The notes: generated by a model not told the origin, from the sequence alone. A stretch of DNA of 64,000 nt from Motiliproteus sp036961355 (GCA_036961355.1 JBALVL010000021.1:12680-76679); one strand, 5' to 3'; counted from the stretch's first letter, positions 1 to 9,823 are shown. Numbers and translations are program-made.

Positions 1-729
1 CATAAAGCCCGCCGCCGCCGCCGCCCAACCCGAATAGCTGTTCAGCATCGAAACCACCACCGGCATATCGGCCCCGCCGATCGCCATCACCATGTGGACA
101 CCAAACGCCAACGCGACCAGTGTCATCAGGATCAACGGCCAGATGCTGTGTTGTGCAGTACCGGTCATCACCTGCAGATCACTACCGCCACCACCGACAA
201 AGCTGCTGCCGAATAGGATACACAGCACCAAAGCCGATAGATTCATCCAATGACGACCCGGTAGCAGCAGGGGTTTACTGGCGACGATGCCGCGCAGCTT
301 ACCGAAGGCGATCAATGAGCCGGAGAAGGTCGCCGCCCCGATCAATATGCCCAGATAGACTTCTACATCGTGGACCGTTTTCTCTGCGCCGATCAGTGTT
401 AGCTCCGGATCGAGAAAACTGGCATAACCAACCATCACGGCCGCCAAACCGACAAAGCTGTGCATCATCGCCACCAGCTCGGGCATCTGAGTCATCTGCA
501 CCTTAACGGCAAAATAGACCCCGATGGCACCACCGATCACCATCGCCAGAATAATCCAGCCGATGCCGCTGACCTGATCGCTGGCCAGCGTAGCAAGGAT
601 AGCGATCGCCATGCCGGCGATGCCGTAGACATTACCGCGACGTGCGGTTTCTTGATTACTCAGACCACCAAGGCTGAGAATGAACAAAACACTGGCGCCG
701 ATATAGGCCGAAATTACAAATCCGCCCAT
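1..729 (-). CDS. pntB: NAD(P) transhydrogenase subunit beta (partial, 3' end outside window)
   Basis: The first 243 codons of PntB are visible; the C-terminal part, including the NADP-binding domain III, lies beyond the left edge. The visible part is strongly hydrophobic with many predicted membrane helices, beginning MGGFVISAYIGASVLF, as in the PntB membrane domain that forms the proton channel with PntA. The start at 729 is preceded by a strong GGGAGG ribosome site and lies 2 nt after the pntA stop, so the two genes are co-transcribed and probably translationally coupled. The enzyme sits in the inner membrane and couples proton entry to hydride transfer from NADH to NADP+, supplying NADPH. 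Confidence 0.95.
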   Translation of the reverse strand, partial: MGGFVISAYIGASVLFILSLGGLSNQETARRGNVYGIAGMAIAILATLASDQVSGIGWIILAMVIGGAIGVYFAVKVQMTQMPELVAMMHSFVGLAAVMVGYASFLDPELTLIGAEKTVHDVEVYLGILIGAATFSGSLIAFGKLRGIVASKPLLLPGRHWMNLSALVLCILFGSSFVGGGGSDLQVMTGTAQHSIWPLILMTLVALAFGVHMVMAIGGADMPVVVSMLNSYSGWAAAAAGFM

Positions 730-731
730 GA

Positions 732-2291
732 TCAATCCTCCCTGACAAACATTTTCAGCATCCGCTGAGTGACATAGAAACCGCCGGCGATGTTAATACT
801 GGCGATCAGCGTTGCGACAAAAGCAAGAACGGAGACGCTGACACTGCCGGAACCGGCCTGCAACAGCGCGCCGATCACGATAATGCCGCTGATCGCGTTG
901 GTGACACTCATAAGCGGCGTATGCAGCGACGGTTTAACTGCCCAGACCACCTGCCAACCGACAAAACAGGCCAGCACAAAGACGATCAGATGCGACATAA
1001 AGGCCGGCGGTGCAACGGTACCCAGCGCCAGCAGCAATGCCATCGCAATGCCCATACTTCCGAACGTAATCAGGCTGCGTTTGGCCGCCGACATTGGTTC
1101 GGGTTCGGGCAGCGGTTCAACCTTGGGCTTGGGTGGCGCGACCGAGATCTGCGGTGGTGGCGGTGGCCAGGTAATCTCACCTTCAAGGATCACGGTGGTG
1201 CCGCGAATGATGGTGTCTTCCATGTTGAAGTTTGGTTTGCCGTCCTTATCCGGGGTCAACTCGGACAATACGTTGCGAACGTTGGTGGCATACAGCTGGC
1301 TTGACTGAGTCGGCAACCGACTCGGCAGATCGGTATAACCGATGATCGATACACCATGGCGAACGACAACCTCGCCGGGGACCGTCAGCTCACAGTTACC
1401 GCCCTGCTCGGAGGCCAGATCGACGATAACGCTGCCTTCGGCCATCAACTCGACCATGTCGGCCAGAATCAACTTGGGCGCTGGCTTACCCGGAATCAAC
1501 GCGGTGGTAACGATGATATCGACATCTTTGGCTTGTTCACGGAACAACGCCATCTCGGCATCGATAAACTCTTTCGACATCTGTTTACCGTAGCCACCGC
1601 CACCGCTGCCATCCTCTTCGATCTCGATGGTCAGGAACTCAGCATCCATACTCTCGACCTGTTCACCAACCTCGGGCCGGGTATCGAAAGCGCGGACGAT
1701 AGCGCCCATTCGTCCGGCGGTTCCGATCGCCGCCAGACCGGCAACACCGGCACCGATAATCAGCACCTTGGCGGGGGCAACTTTACCCGCAGCGGTAATC
1801 TGGCCGTTGAGAAAACGGCCAAATTCGTTAGAAGCTTCGACCAGTGCCCGATAACCGGAGATATTGGCCATCGAACTGAGCGCGTCACATCTCTGAGAGC
1901 GACTGATACGGGGCACCGAATCCATCGCCAGCACGTTAACCTTGCGGGCTGCCAACTGCTCCATCAATTCAGGGTTCTGCGCCGGCCACAAAAAGCTGAT
2001 CAGCGTCGCACCTTCGTTGAGCAGCTCGGTCTCGTGCTTTGCCAACTCGCTGTTCAGTTCAGGTGGCCGTACTTTTAGCACGATATCGCTGGCCGCCCAC
2101 AATGCCTCAGCGCCTTCGATCACCTCTACACCGGCCTCGCGGTACGCGTCGTCGGGGAACTTAGCGCCTAGGCCCGCACCAGCTTGAATCGCAACGTCAT
2201 AACCCATCTTCTGTAGCAACGTTGCTACCGAAGGGGTGGTCGCAACCCGCTTCTCGTCCTGGTGTATCTCCCTGGGTATACCAATCTTCAT
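732..2291 (-). CDS. pntA: NAD(P) transhydrogenase subunit alpha
   Basis: 519 residues, close to the usual length of the two-subunit (E. coli-type) PntA. The N-terminal two thirds is the soluble NAD(H)-binding domain I with an alanine dehydrogenase-like fold; it begins MKIGIPREIHQDEKRVATTP and carries the dinucleotide motif GAGVAGLAAIGTAGRMGA near residue 178. A proline-rich linker (WPPPPPQI, about residue 377) leads to four predicted membrane helices (about 405-515). CGGAGAA 5 nt before the ATG supports the start. It pairs with PntB immediately downstream. No third small subunit gene lies between them, so this is the fused alpha1-alpha2 form. Confidence 0.96.
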   Translation of the reverse strand: MKIGIPREIHQDEKRVATTPSVATLLQKMGYDVAIQAGAGLGAKFPDDAYREAGVEVIEGAEALWAASDIVLKVRPPELNSELAKHETELLNEGATLISFLWPAQNPELMEQLAARKVNVLAMDSVPRISRSQRCDALSSMANISGYRALVEASNEFGRFLNGQITAAGKVAPAKVLIIGAGVAGLAAIGTAGRMGAIVRAFDTRPEVGEQVESMDAEFLTIEIEEDGSGGGGYGKQMSKEFIDAEMALFREQAKDVDIIVTTALIPGKPAPKLILADMVELMAEGSVIVDLASEQGGNCELTVPGEVVVRHGVSIIGYTDLPSRLPTQSSQLYATNVRNVLSELTPDKDGKPNFNMEDTIIRGTTVILEGEITWPPPPPQISVAPPKPKVEPLPEPEPMSAAKRSLITFGSMGIAMALLLALGTVAPPAFMSHLIVFVLACFVGWQVVWAVKPSLHTPLMSVTNAISGIIVIGALLQAGSGSVSVSVLAFVATLIASINIAGGFYVTQRMLKMFVRED

Positions 2292-2496
2292 ATAATTCTC
2301 CGCTTACCGAGTCATTAACATGAGATCGTATTTCATGCTGTTGCCAGCAACCGCGAAACACGGATCGATCCGAAACCATCCTGAAACTTTAGACCATGCT
2401 AGCCAAAAAACCCCACATTAACCGATAGATAGCTCATTATCTTGCAAACAGCTGTGTCAAATTCTCAGCACTCGACTTCACAGCTTTTCCAGATAC

Positions 2497-2520
2497 AAAA
2501 AAACCGCCCGAAGGCGGCTT
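2497..2520 (-). terminator. Rho-independent terminator after the YtoQ-family gene
   Basis: Stem AAGCCGCC / GGCGGTTT with a TTCG loop, followed on the minus strand by a run of seven T. It lies 23 nt after the stop at 2543. Confidence 0.85.
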
Positions 2521-2542
2521 GATTAGGCGATCTACCTGCTTG

Positions 2543-2986
2543 TTATGCGGTGGTCACATATTTGAGTATGTCGACAATCTGCTCGGGTGTTTGCGCCCAC
2601 GCCATCGCGGCAGCATCGACCTCTTTCAACGGGTGAATAATCGCCTCATCGTGCAAGGTGATATAGGGTGTGCCCAACGCGGCGCAGTAGCCGGCATCAA
2701 ACGCGGCATTCCACTGTTTGTATTTATCACCAAAACGAACCACAGCAATGTCACAACTCTCGATCTGCGTTTTGGTGCGAATCGCATTGACCTTGGCCGA
2801 CTTATGATCACGCCAGAAGTTATTTGATTCGGCGCCCAGCCCATCACCCGCAGCGTCGCTACCCTCGTGATCAGTCACTGCCGAAGTGAAGCTGACGGGT
2901 AATTCTAATGCCTTGGCCCCGTCCATCAACTGCTGTCGCCAGTCGGAATGGATTTCGCCGGAGAGATACACTGTCCAATGTTTCAT
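2543..2986 (-). CDS. YtoQ family protein
   Basis: 147 residues, the full length of the YtoQ family, whose members begin with a W-x-V-Y-L-S-G-E-I-H-x-D-W block as here (MKHWTVYLSGEIHSDW). Further family-like blocks are the central SAKVNAIRTKTQI and the segment DIAVVRFGDKYKQWNAAFDAGYC. The fold is probably related to nucleoside 2-deoxyribosyltransferase-like proteins, but no reaction is established for the family and I assign none. It is a single-gene unit: its own terminator follows, and the AT-rich stretch upstream (2990-3070) probably carries its promoter. No signal peptide or membrane segment is seen, so it is cytosolic. Confidence 0.85.
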   Translation of the reverse strand: MKHWTVYLSGEIHSDWRQQLMDGAKALELPVSFTSAVTDHEGSDAAGDGLGAESNNFWRDHKSAKVNAIRTKTQIESCDIAVVRFGDKYKQWNAAFDAGYCAALGTPYITLHDEAIIHPLKEVDAAAMAWAQTPEQIVDILKYVTTA

Positions 2987-3184
2987 AACGTTTGCCCGAA
3001 TGTTGTTAACTTAAATTTTTTATTAGTAATTAAATATAGATAACAAGCTATTAATAACTAATCATTTATACCCACAGTTTATCTGTCAGCTTGGCTAAGC
3101 ACGCCCGGGTGCTCTGCGACGTCGACTGAGAAGGGATTGTAAACACCATCAGCGTACACATAAAGTCTAAGTTTTATGCACAAA

Positions 3185-3889
3185 CTACCGTTTAACGTTT
3201 TTATGTTGCAGCCTGCGATTATCATCCTTCATGACCTTACGATCGATGCCGCGAGGTCGCGCCAACATCGCCTCGACAGCATCCACATCCAACGGATCAT
3301 CACCCTGCAGATACAGTTCCAGGTGATCAACTTGGTCATTACCCCAAAACAGTTGTTGATCGACAATAAAAGTCGGCACCCCGAAAACCCCGTGGCCGAT
3401 CGCTTGCTCGGTTTCATCGCGTAATTGCTGCTTAACCGCATCGGTTTCAATCGCCGCTAACATCGCCGCACCGTCAAAACCGGCTCGATCGAGGATCGCT
3501 TGTAACCTATCAACCGACCCCAGATCAGCGCCTTCGGTCCAGCCCGCATCAAACAGCGCACTGATCACCTCTATCTGCCGATCACCGCACACCTGCGGCA
3601 ACGACAATCGAAGTGAAGGCAGCGGATTGTAGGGGTGGCAACGCGGTGGATCAAAGACAAAGCCGTTTAACGTGGCGTATCGGTAGCAATACCGATACAG
3701 CGAGGCCTTTTTTGGCGCGATTTCGGCAGGCCCGCGCTGGCCCCAGTGATCGAGAAGTTTGCCAAAGACCACCGGATGCGGCCTTAGTGTCACGCTGTGC
3801 TGCTGGCACAGCGACTGTAACCTCCGCCAGCTAAAATAAGCGTAGGGTGATAGGTAATCGAAATAAAAATCTAACAGCCGAGCGTCCAT
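3185..3889 (-). CDS. DsbA-family protein, 2-hydroxychromene-2-carboxylate isomerase-like
   Basis: 234 residues with the thioredoxin/DsbA-like fold of kappa-class GSTs and HCCA isomerases. The N-terminal strand runs DFYFDYLSPYAYFSW: the catalytic CxxC of DsbA is replaced by a serine context (LSPY), as in HCCA isomerases. The C-terminal cis-proline block is GVFGVPTFIVDQQLFWGNDQ. These enzymes use glutathione, classically to isomerise an intermediate of naphthalene catabolism, but most chromosomal copies without an aromatic pathway nearby have unknown substrates. No aromatic genes adjoin it here. The start is preceded by TTGAG. The last 20 residues are very basic (RRLQHKNVKR). Confidence 0.85.
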   Translation of the reverse strand: MDARLLDFYFDYLSPYAYFSWRRLQSLCQQHSVTLRPHPVVFGKLLDHWGQRGPAEIAPKKASLYRYCYRYATLNGFVFDPPRCHPYNPLPSLRLSLPQVCGDRQIEVISALFDAGWTEGADLGSVDRLQAILDRAGFDGAAMLAAIETDAVKQQLRDETEQAIGHGVFGVPTFIVDQQLFWGNDQVDHLELYLQGDDPLDVDAVEAMLARPRGIDRKVMKDDNRRLQHKNVKR

Positions 3890-4239
3890 AGCGATCTCAA
3901 AGTGTTTCTTAGTCAGGTACCAAACCTTAACTTAAACGTTAAAGGTTGCCACGACTTTCTCCAAACTACTCGTCCGACCCTGCATCGTTTGGCAGGCTGC
4001 GACCATGCCCCGCGTTCCTGAGATCGTTAAGCCACTAACCATGGCAAGATCAGGCTGAGTAACGCTGACAGGAAAAGATAAGAACCGCTTCGAGCGCGCC
4101 GTTGACTCATGTACGCAAACGGTTAAAGAAGAAAACCTTGAATGTTGAACCAATGAACCTTAATCGGTTTAGCTAACACCGATACAGTGATCAGCACGTT
4201 GCTTACTAACTCAGGAAACAACGCCGCTGAAAGTCATGA
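3890..4239. other. Intergenic region, no gene supported
   Basis: 350 nt with no convincing ORF. The only notable element is an imperfect palindrome at 3923-3947 (AACCTTAAC, spacer, GTTAAAGGTT) about 35 nt upstream of the HCCA isomerase-like gene, which could be an operator or part of its promoter. Confidence 0.5.
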
Positions 4240-5013
4240 TTAGAAACGCGAATAGTCCGGCTTACGGCGCTCCATGAACGCGGCCATCGCTTCTGCCGCT
4301 TCAGGTGAGCGAAGTCGTTTCAGGAACAATTCGATCTCATCATCGATGACCTGAGCCAGTGGTTTAGACGGGTTGTGTTTTAGCATCGCCTTGGCTTGTT
4401 GTATTGCTGCCGGAGGTTTGGCTGCCAGCTTCTCGGCCTGCTGCCAACTGAACGCCTGCAGCTCGGAGTCATCACAGACCCTGTTAACAATACCGCAATC
4501 GACCGCTTGGGTTGCATCCAGCGACTCACAAGCGAGTAGCAGCTCGGCGGCACGCCGATGACCCAACATGGCTGGCAGGATGGCACTGCTGCCCCCTTCC
4601 GGAACTAATCCCAGATCCACAAATGGCAACTGAAAGCGTGCCGATCGAGCCGCGTAGACCAGATCACAATGCAGCAGCAGCGTAGTGCCGATACCGATCG
4701 CCATACCATTAACCGCGGCAACGATCGGTTTATTAAAGCTGTTGAGTCGATGTAACAGGCATTGAGCGGGATTATCCCCGGATTGCTGACTCTGGGAGGC
4801 GGCCAGAAAATCGCTGAGGTCATTACCACTGCTAAAACTGTCTGCCGTCCCAGTGATATGTACAACCCGTATCTGTGGATCTGAATCAGCGCGGTCTATC
4901 GCATCGGTCAACGCACGGTACATGGCGACCGTAAGGGCATTTTTTTTATCCGGACGAGCCAGGGTGATCGATAAAATTTGGCCCTTCAATTCAACCTGTA
5001 TCAGTTCGCTCAT
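4240..5013 (-). CDS. Enoyl-CoA hydratase/isomerase family protein (PECI-like)
   Basis: 257 residues, typical crotonase length. Oxyanion-hole blocks are SFSSGNDLSDF (about 60-70) and NGMAIGIGTTLLLHCD (about 103-118). Of the two glutamates used by hydratases only the second is present (GLVPEGGSS, about 137); the first position lies in IGIGTTLL without an acid. That pattern fits delta3,delta2-enoyl-CoA isomerases, which move double bonds so that unsaturated fatty acids can enter beta-oxidation. The C-terminus ERRKPDYSRF is typical of that subgroup. AAGGA 7 nt before the ATG supports the start. It lies upstream of a run of fatty-acid genes on the same strand, which fits a lipid-catabolic role. 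Confidence 0.88.
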   Translation of the reverse strand: MSELIQVELKGQILSITLARPDKKNALTVAMYRALTDAIDRADSDPQIRVVHITGTADSFSSGNDLSDFLAASQSQQSGDNPAQCLLHRLNSFNKPIVAAVNGMAIGIGTTLLLHCDLVYAARSARFQLPFVDLGLVPEGGSSAILPAMLGHRRAAELLLACESLDATQAVDCGIVNRVCDDSELQAFSWQQAEKLAAKPPAAIQQAKAMLKHNPSKPLAQVIDDEIELFLKRLRSPEAAEAMAAFMERRKPDYSRF

Positions 5014-5142
5014 GGTGCGTTCCTTTGTTCAATGCTAATTACGCTCAGCCACGCGATATCGGCAAGGCTGCGTGTGATGAGGCTCAGGGTTGTTTAGTCA
5101 ACGGTTTTTCAGGTAACGATTATTAAGCTGACCGTTTTTAAG

Positions 5143-5688
5143 CTAACAAGGCCGTTTGGCTAGCGAAGGTGCCATCTGCCGCACTACTTCGCCATCGTCA
5201 CGTAGACTATGACAGCTATTTAATAAGAATTCTGTCACTTGCGGATCGTTACTGTTGTAGCCCTCTTCGGACTGCCAAAGTGTCTGGTAGGCGGTGGTGG
5301 CGATCGGACCAAGCAACTCCAGTAGGTGGGTACAACCTTTGACGCCGCCTAATAGTTCTTTGGCCTCACGGCTGAAGCCGGGCAATAACCGTAATCCAAC
5401 CAACCGTTGAAAGGCCTGGCTGATCGAATAGCAACTGTTGAACGGCGCTGCTGAGATCTCAGCATCAACGGCTTCGATCAACAGCGTGCGGTCTAGTGTC
5501 AGCGTAAGACTGATATCGTGTAACGGTTCTCCGATCGAAATCTGTCCGCCACGGTCAGGGTTGTGCATGGCGAAACTCTTCACATCGGCCATTCTGCCGA
5601 TAACTTGCCAACGCCCCTGCCCCAGTTCAAACCCCTGGCAGCTTATCTGTCGCGTATGCAGCAGTTTTTTGTGGGTCGCCTCAACCAT
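5143..5688 (-). CDS. DUF2889 domain-containing protein
   Basis: 181 residues from the chosen ATG at 5688; a longer reading to 5766 runs into fadD and is unlikely. The start overlaps the fadD stop by 8 nt and has GGGAGC about 9 nt upstream. The DUF2889 pattern is clear: LHTRQISCQGFELGQGRWQV, then GRMADVKSFAM, GEPLHDISLTLTLD and a PFNSCYSI block. The function of the family is unknown. Its members are often found next to acyl-CoA ligases and other acyl-CoA genes, and the coupling to fadD here suggests an accessory role in acyl-CoA metabolism. No signal peptide or membrane segment. Confidence 0.8.
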   Translation of the reverse strand: MVEATHKKLLHTRQISCQGFELGQGRWQVIGRMADVKSFAMHNPDRGGQISIGEPLHDISLTLTLDRTLLIEAVDAEISAAPFNSCYSISQAFQRLVGLRLLPGFSREAKELLGGVKGCTHLLELLGPIATTAYQTLWQSEEGYNSNDPQVTEFLLNSCHSLRDDGEVVRQMAPSLAKRPC

Positions 5689-7378
5689 TATTAAAACAGC
5701 TCCCGACCTTGCCCGATGCATCATCGTCACCGGTACGTAACGCCCGACGCAGCACCTTGCCGACATTGCTTTTAGGTAGTTCGTCGCAAAAATGAATCAG
5801 TCGTGGAATTTTGTAGCCCGTCAACCGCTCGCGGCAGTAACTGCGAATCGCCTCGGCGTTCAGATCATCGTTATCCGTGACCACATAAAGACTAACAGCT
5901 TCACCACTCTTGTCATCGGGAACACCAATAGCGGCGCACTCCCGAATACCCTCAAGCGTGCAGACCACATCCTCAATTTCGTTGGGATAGACGTTAAAAC
6001 CGGAGACGATAATCATATCTTTTTTGCGATCGACAATTCGCAGTGCGCTATCCTCGGCGATCAGTGCCACATCACCGGTTCGGAACCATCCGTCCGGCGA
6101 CAGCACGTCAGCAGTGGCTTCGGGCCGATGCCAATAACCCTGCATCACCTGCGGGCCGCGTACGCATAGTTCACCAATCTCGCCCTGAGGCAGATCCTGG
6201 TTGTTGTCGTCGATCAATTTGAGTTCGGTATAGGGCAGTGCAAAACCGATACTACCGATCTGTTCAAAGCCGGGTTTGTTAAACGTGACACCGGGTGAGG
6301 TTTCGGTCAGCCCATAGCCTTCGATGACGGTACTGCCGGTCACCTCCTTCCACTGTTTCGCTGCAGCCGTGGTAAGTGCCATGCCACCCGATGCGGTAAA
6401 TTTTAGCGGACTGAAGTCCAGCGCCTGAAAAGCCGGATTATTCGCCAGCGCAACAAACAAGGTATTAAGTCCGGCAAAACCGGTAAAACGCCACTTGGCC
6501 AGCTCTTTGACAAAGCCATCGATGTCTCGCGGATTGGGTATCAGCAGACTGTGGTTGCCGGTGTTCATCAGCAACATACAGTGCAGAGTGAAAGCGTAGA
6601 TGTGGTACAGCGGTAGTGGCCCGACAAACAGCTCTTCGCCGGGTCTGACATGAGCACCAAAGTGACTGCGCAATTGCAACAAATTAGCCACCAAATTGCC
6701 GTGGCTCAACATTGCGCCCTTGGCCACTCCGGTGGTGCCACCTGTGTACTGCAGCACTGCCAGATCATCGATCTGTGGTTGATGTTCAGTCAACGATAAA
6801 CCGGCCCCCTGTTTAAGCACCGTCGGCAACGACAGCGCATGCGGCAGGTTGTAATCAGGTACCAATTTCTTAACGTAGCGCACCACTGAGTTGATCAGTA
6901 ACCGTTTCAGAGGACGGTGCATATCTGCCACTTCGGTGACTATAACCGTCTCGATCTCGGTTTCGGAGAGGATCTGTTCTGCCCGGTCAGCGCAGTTTGC
7001 CAGAATCACCAACGCTTTAGCCCCCGAGTCTTTAAACTGGTGCTTCATTTCGTGGGAGGTGTAAAGAGGGTTGGTATTAACGACAACCAAGCCCGCGCGC
7101 AACGCACCAAAAACAACAACAGGATACTGGGTGACGTTGGGCAACTGTATCGCAATACGATCGCCTGGCTTAAGCCCTGCGTGCTGAAGATAGGCCCCGA
7201 ACGCCGCTGAATAGCGATCCAGATCGGCATAACTGAGCGTTAGCCCTAAACTGGTAAACGCCGGTTTGCTGTCATGCCGGCGACAGGCGTCATGAAAAAC
7301 AGCATTGATTGTTTCCAGTCGTTCTGGGTTGATCGACTCCAGAAACCAGGATTCAGCATCGGGATTAAGAATACTCAT
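5681..7378 (-). CDS. fadD: Long-chain fatty acid--CoA ligase
   Basis: 565 residues, the usual FadD length. All AMP-forming ligase signatures are present: the P-loop-like YTGGTTGVAKGAMLSH (about 213-228), YGLTETSPGVTFN (about 355), GWFRTGDVA (about 432) and the hinge/fatty-acyl motif DRKKDMIIVSGFNVYPNEIE (about 448-467). The enzyme activates fatty acids with ATP and CoA at the inner face of the membrane, the entry step to the beta-oxidation enzymes encoded 0.6-6 kb further upstream on the same strand. AGGG upstream of the ATG supports the start. Its stop overlaps the start of the DUF2889 gene. Confidence 0.95.
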   Translation of the reverse strand: MSILNPDAESWFLESINPERLETINAVFHDACRRHDSKPAFTSLGLTLSYADLDRYSAAFGAYLQHAGLKPGDRIAIQLPNVTQYPVVVFGALRAGLVVVNTNPLYTSHEMKHQFKDSGAKALVILANCADRAEQILSETEIETVIVTEVADMHRPLKRLLINSVVRYVKKLVPDYNLPHALSLPTVLKQGAGLSLTEHQPQIDDLAVLQYTGGTTGVAKGAMLSHGNLVANLLQLRSHFGAHVRPGEELFVGPLPLYHIYAFTLHCMLLMNTGNHSLLIPNPRDIDGFVKELAKWRFTGFAGLNTLFVALANNPAFQALDFSPLKFTASGGMALTTAAAKQWKEVTGSTVIEGYGLTETSPGVTFNKPGFEQIGSIGFALPYTELKLIDDNNQDLPQGEIGELCVRGPQVMQGYWHRPEATADVLSPDGWFRTGDVALIAEDSALRIVDRKKDMIIVSGFNVYPNEIEDVVCTLEGIRECAAIGVPDDKSGEAVSLYVVTDNDDLNAEAIRSYCRERLTGYKIPRLIHFCDELPKSNVGKVLRRALRTGDDDASGKVGSCFNNG

Positions 7379-7530
7379 CGGTTGCCCTGAATTATTATGT
7401 TTATCGGACGTGGTCGGTTCTAACGCTATCTAAACAGCCGTTAACGTACACCTCAAAAGCACCTTCTTATGAAGGTACCGTCTCACTAAAAGTACCGCCG
7501 CTTGGGTCAGATTAGCTCATCGTAAATCCC

Positions 7531-7842
7531 TTAGAGCGGAAACAAGTCGTTCAGTCGGGTAGCCAGCATCATATTACCGCCCGCTTGGATACGACCGGCC
7601 ATGAACGCTTGCATACCGTCGGTCTCTCCCGACAGCAGCTCGGCCAGGGTGTCATTGTCCAGAGTCAGACTAACGCTGGGAGAATCATGTTCGCCTTCGT
7701 TGAGCTCACAGTTCTGCTCATTGATCACCAGAAAGTAATCCGACCCTTCAATATGGTACTGGAACACTTCGTCCATATCACCTGCTGCAGAAGGGCTGAA
7801 ACGAGACACCATGGTATCGAGTAACTGTTGTGTGTTAGCCAT
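7531..7842 (-). CDS. SCP2 sterol-binding domain protein
   Basis: 103 residues, consisting essentially of one SCP2-like lipid-binding domain: VFQYHIEGSDYFLVINEQNC, then PSVSLTLDNDTLAELLSGETDGMQ and FMAGRIQAGGNMMLATRLNDLF. Domains of this type bind acyl-CoA or other lipids in a hydrophobic groove. The position between the acyl-CoA dehydrogenase and fadD suggests an acyl carrier or sponge role in fatty-acid breakdown. A strong TAAGGAG lies 6 nt before the ATG. A weak hairpin (ACCTTC-TTAT-GAAGGT, 7461-7476) follows the gene and may terminate it. Confidence 0.88.
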   Translation of the reverse strand: MANTQQLLDTMVSRFSPSAAGDMDEVFQYHIEGSDYFLVINEQNCELNEGEHDSPSVSLTLDNDTLAELLSGETDGMQAFMAGRIQAGGNMMLATRLNDLFPL

Positions 7843-7966
7843 GAAAAGCTCCTTAATGATTAGTTCTTGTTGTTTGGTTATTGTTGTTTGACTCAGATCG
7901 TTTGATTCAGGTCGTTATGAGGCAGTCATAACGACCGCCGTTAACAATAATTAAACACGGGTGTTA

Positions 7967-9766
7967 TCAGAAAGAGAACGCATCCTGATCGAGTGTCATC
8001 AGTGAACCTGCACCCGCGGTCATGGTCTCGGCCAGAGTCCGGGTGCGCGGCAAGATGCGCTTGTAATAGAAGTCGGCTGTTGCCAGTTTGGCTTGATAGA
8101 AAGCGGCCTCATCACCACCTTTCGCCAGTGCCTGTTGAGCAACCAGCGCCGAGCGTGCCCAAAAATAGCCCAGCACGATATAACCCGAATACATCAGGTA
8201 GTCGACCGATGCCGCGCCGACTTCGTTACGATCCTTCATCGCCGCCATGCCGATCTTCATGGTTAGCTCACCCCACTCCTTGTTGAGCTGGGCCAGCGGC
8301 GCGACAAATGGCTGCATCGCTGCATCATCCTGGTGTTCTTTACAGAAGGTATGGACGATTTTGGTGAAGCTCTTGAGGGTTTCACCTTGGCTCATCAGTA
8401 CCTTGCGGCCTAACAGATCGAGCGCCTGAATACCGGTGGTGCCTTCGTACAACATTGAAATACGTGAATCACGAACGTTCTGTTCCATGCCCCACTCGGC
8501 GATATAACCATGACCGCCAAAACACTGCAGACCCAGGTTGGCCGATTCGAAACCGGTTTCGGTCAAAAACGCTTTAGCGATCGGAGTCAGTAGCGATAAC
8601 AGCGTGTCGGCTTGCTGACGCTCCTCTTCATTGTCAGATTTGGAGCCTATATCGACCAACTGCGCTGTGTAGTAGACCAGTGCTCGACCCCCTTCGGCGA
8701 ACGCTTTTTGCGTCAGCAGCATACGGCGTACATCGGGATGAACAATGATCGGATCGGCTGCTTTCTCTGGTGCGGCAGCACCGGTCAATGCGCGCATCTG
8801 CAACCGGTCTTTGGCGTATGCCAGCGACCCCTGAAAACCGACTTCAGCATGCGACAGACCTTGAATGGCGGTACCGATACGCGCGGTGTTCATGAAGGTA
8901 AACATGCAATTTAGACCACGGTTTGGCTCGCCGATCAGGTACCCCTTGGCACCGTCAAAATTCATCACGCAGGTGGCGTTGCCGTGGATGCCCATCTTGT
9001 GTTCTAACGAACCACAACTGACAGCATTGCGCTCCCCCGACGTGCCATCATCGTTAACGTTGAACTTAGGGACAATAAACAGCGAAATCCCTTTGGTACC
9101 TACAGGTGCATCCGGTAGCCGTGCCAATACGATATGAACGATATTTTCGGCCATATCGTGTTCACCCGCCGAAATGAAAATCTTGGTACCACTGATGCTG
9201 TAACTGCCGTCATCCGAAGGCTCAGCCTTAGTACGCAACAGCCCCAGATCGGTACCACAATGAGACTCCGTCAGGCACATCGTACCGGTCCAGCTACCCT
9301 CGATCAGACGGGTTAGATAGGTTTGCTTCTGTTCGTCGGTACCGTGCTGCTCGATGGTATTCATCGCACCGTGACTCAGGCCCGGGTACATCCCCCACGA
9401 CCAGTTGGCGCTACCCACCAGCTCGTTCATGACGATCCCCAGCGACTCCGGTAAGCCCTGGCCGCCCAAGTCAGGAGAGTGCGCCATCGACGGCCAGCCA
9501 CCTTCAACAAACTTGTTATAAGCCTCTTTAAAGCCGGTCGGGGTAATCACGTCACCGTCGACCAGGCGACAACCTTCGGTGTCACCAACGCGGTTTAACG
9601 GTGCCAGTTCATTCTCGGCGAACCGGGCTCCCTCTTCGATGATCGCATCGACCATCTCGACGGTCGCATCCTCACAACCCGGCAGCGAAGCATAATGCTG
9701 CTCCATTCCAAGCAGCTCATTCATGGTGAATCGGATGTCGCGTAAAGGCGCTTTATAATCAGGCAT
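7967..9766 (-). CDS. Acyl-CoA dehydrogenase (about 600 aa, extended C-terminal domain type)
   Basis: 599 residues from the ATG at 9766 (MPDYKAPLRDIRF, the usual family start, with GAGGA 7-8 nt upstream); a TTG 15 nt earlier is not preferred. This is the long acyl-CoA dehydrogenase class with an extra C-terminal domain. Visible blocks are CLTESHCGTDLG (FAD/substrate region, about 160), MGIHGNATCVMNFDGAKGYLIG (about 255), GGHGYIAEWGMEQNVRDSRI (about 425) and YEGTTGIQALDLLGRK with the likely catalytic Glu (about 445). It catalyses the first, FAD-dependent step of beta-oxidation and passes electrons to ETF. It stands between fadA and the SCP2 gene, probably with its own promoter in 9782-9960. Confidence 0.93.
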   Translation of the reverse strand: MPDYKAPLRDIRFTMNELLGMEQHYASLPGCEDATVEMVDAIIEEGARFAENELAPLNRVGDTEGCRLVDGDVITPTGFKEAYNKFVEGGWPSMAHSPDLGGQGLPESLGIVMNELVGSANWSWGMYPGLSHGAMNTIEQHGTDEQKQTYLTRLIEGSWTGTMCLTESHCGTDLGLLRTKAEPSDDGSYSISGTKIFISAGEHDMAENIVHIVLARLPDAPVGTKGISLFIVPKFNVNDDGTSGERNAVSCGSLEHKMGIHGNATCVMNFDGAKGYLIGEPNRGLNCMFTFMNTARIGTAIQGLSHAEVGFQGSLAYAKDRLQMRALTGAAAPEKAADPIIVHPDVRRMLLTQKAFAEGGRALVYYTAQLVDIGSKSDNEEERQQADTLLSLLTPIAKAFLTETGFESANLGLQCFGGHGYIAEWGMEQNVRDSRISMLYEGTTGIQALDLLGRKVLMSQGETLKSFTKIVHTFCKEHQDDAAMQPFVAPLAQLNKEWGELTMKIGMAAMKDRNEVGAASVDYLMYSGYIVLGYFWARSALVAQQALAKGGDEAAFYQAKLATADFYYKRILPRTRTLAETMTAGAGSLMTLDQDAFSF

Positions 9767-9823
9767 CGCCGTTGTCCTCAATTATTATTTTGGATAGATG
9801 GCTACTGCCACAAAGCCATTACT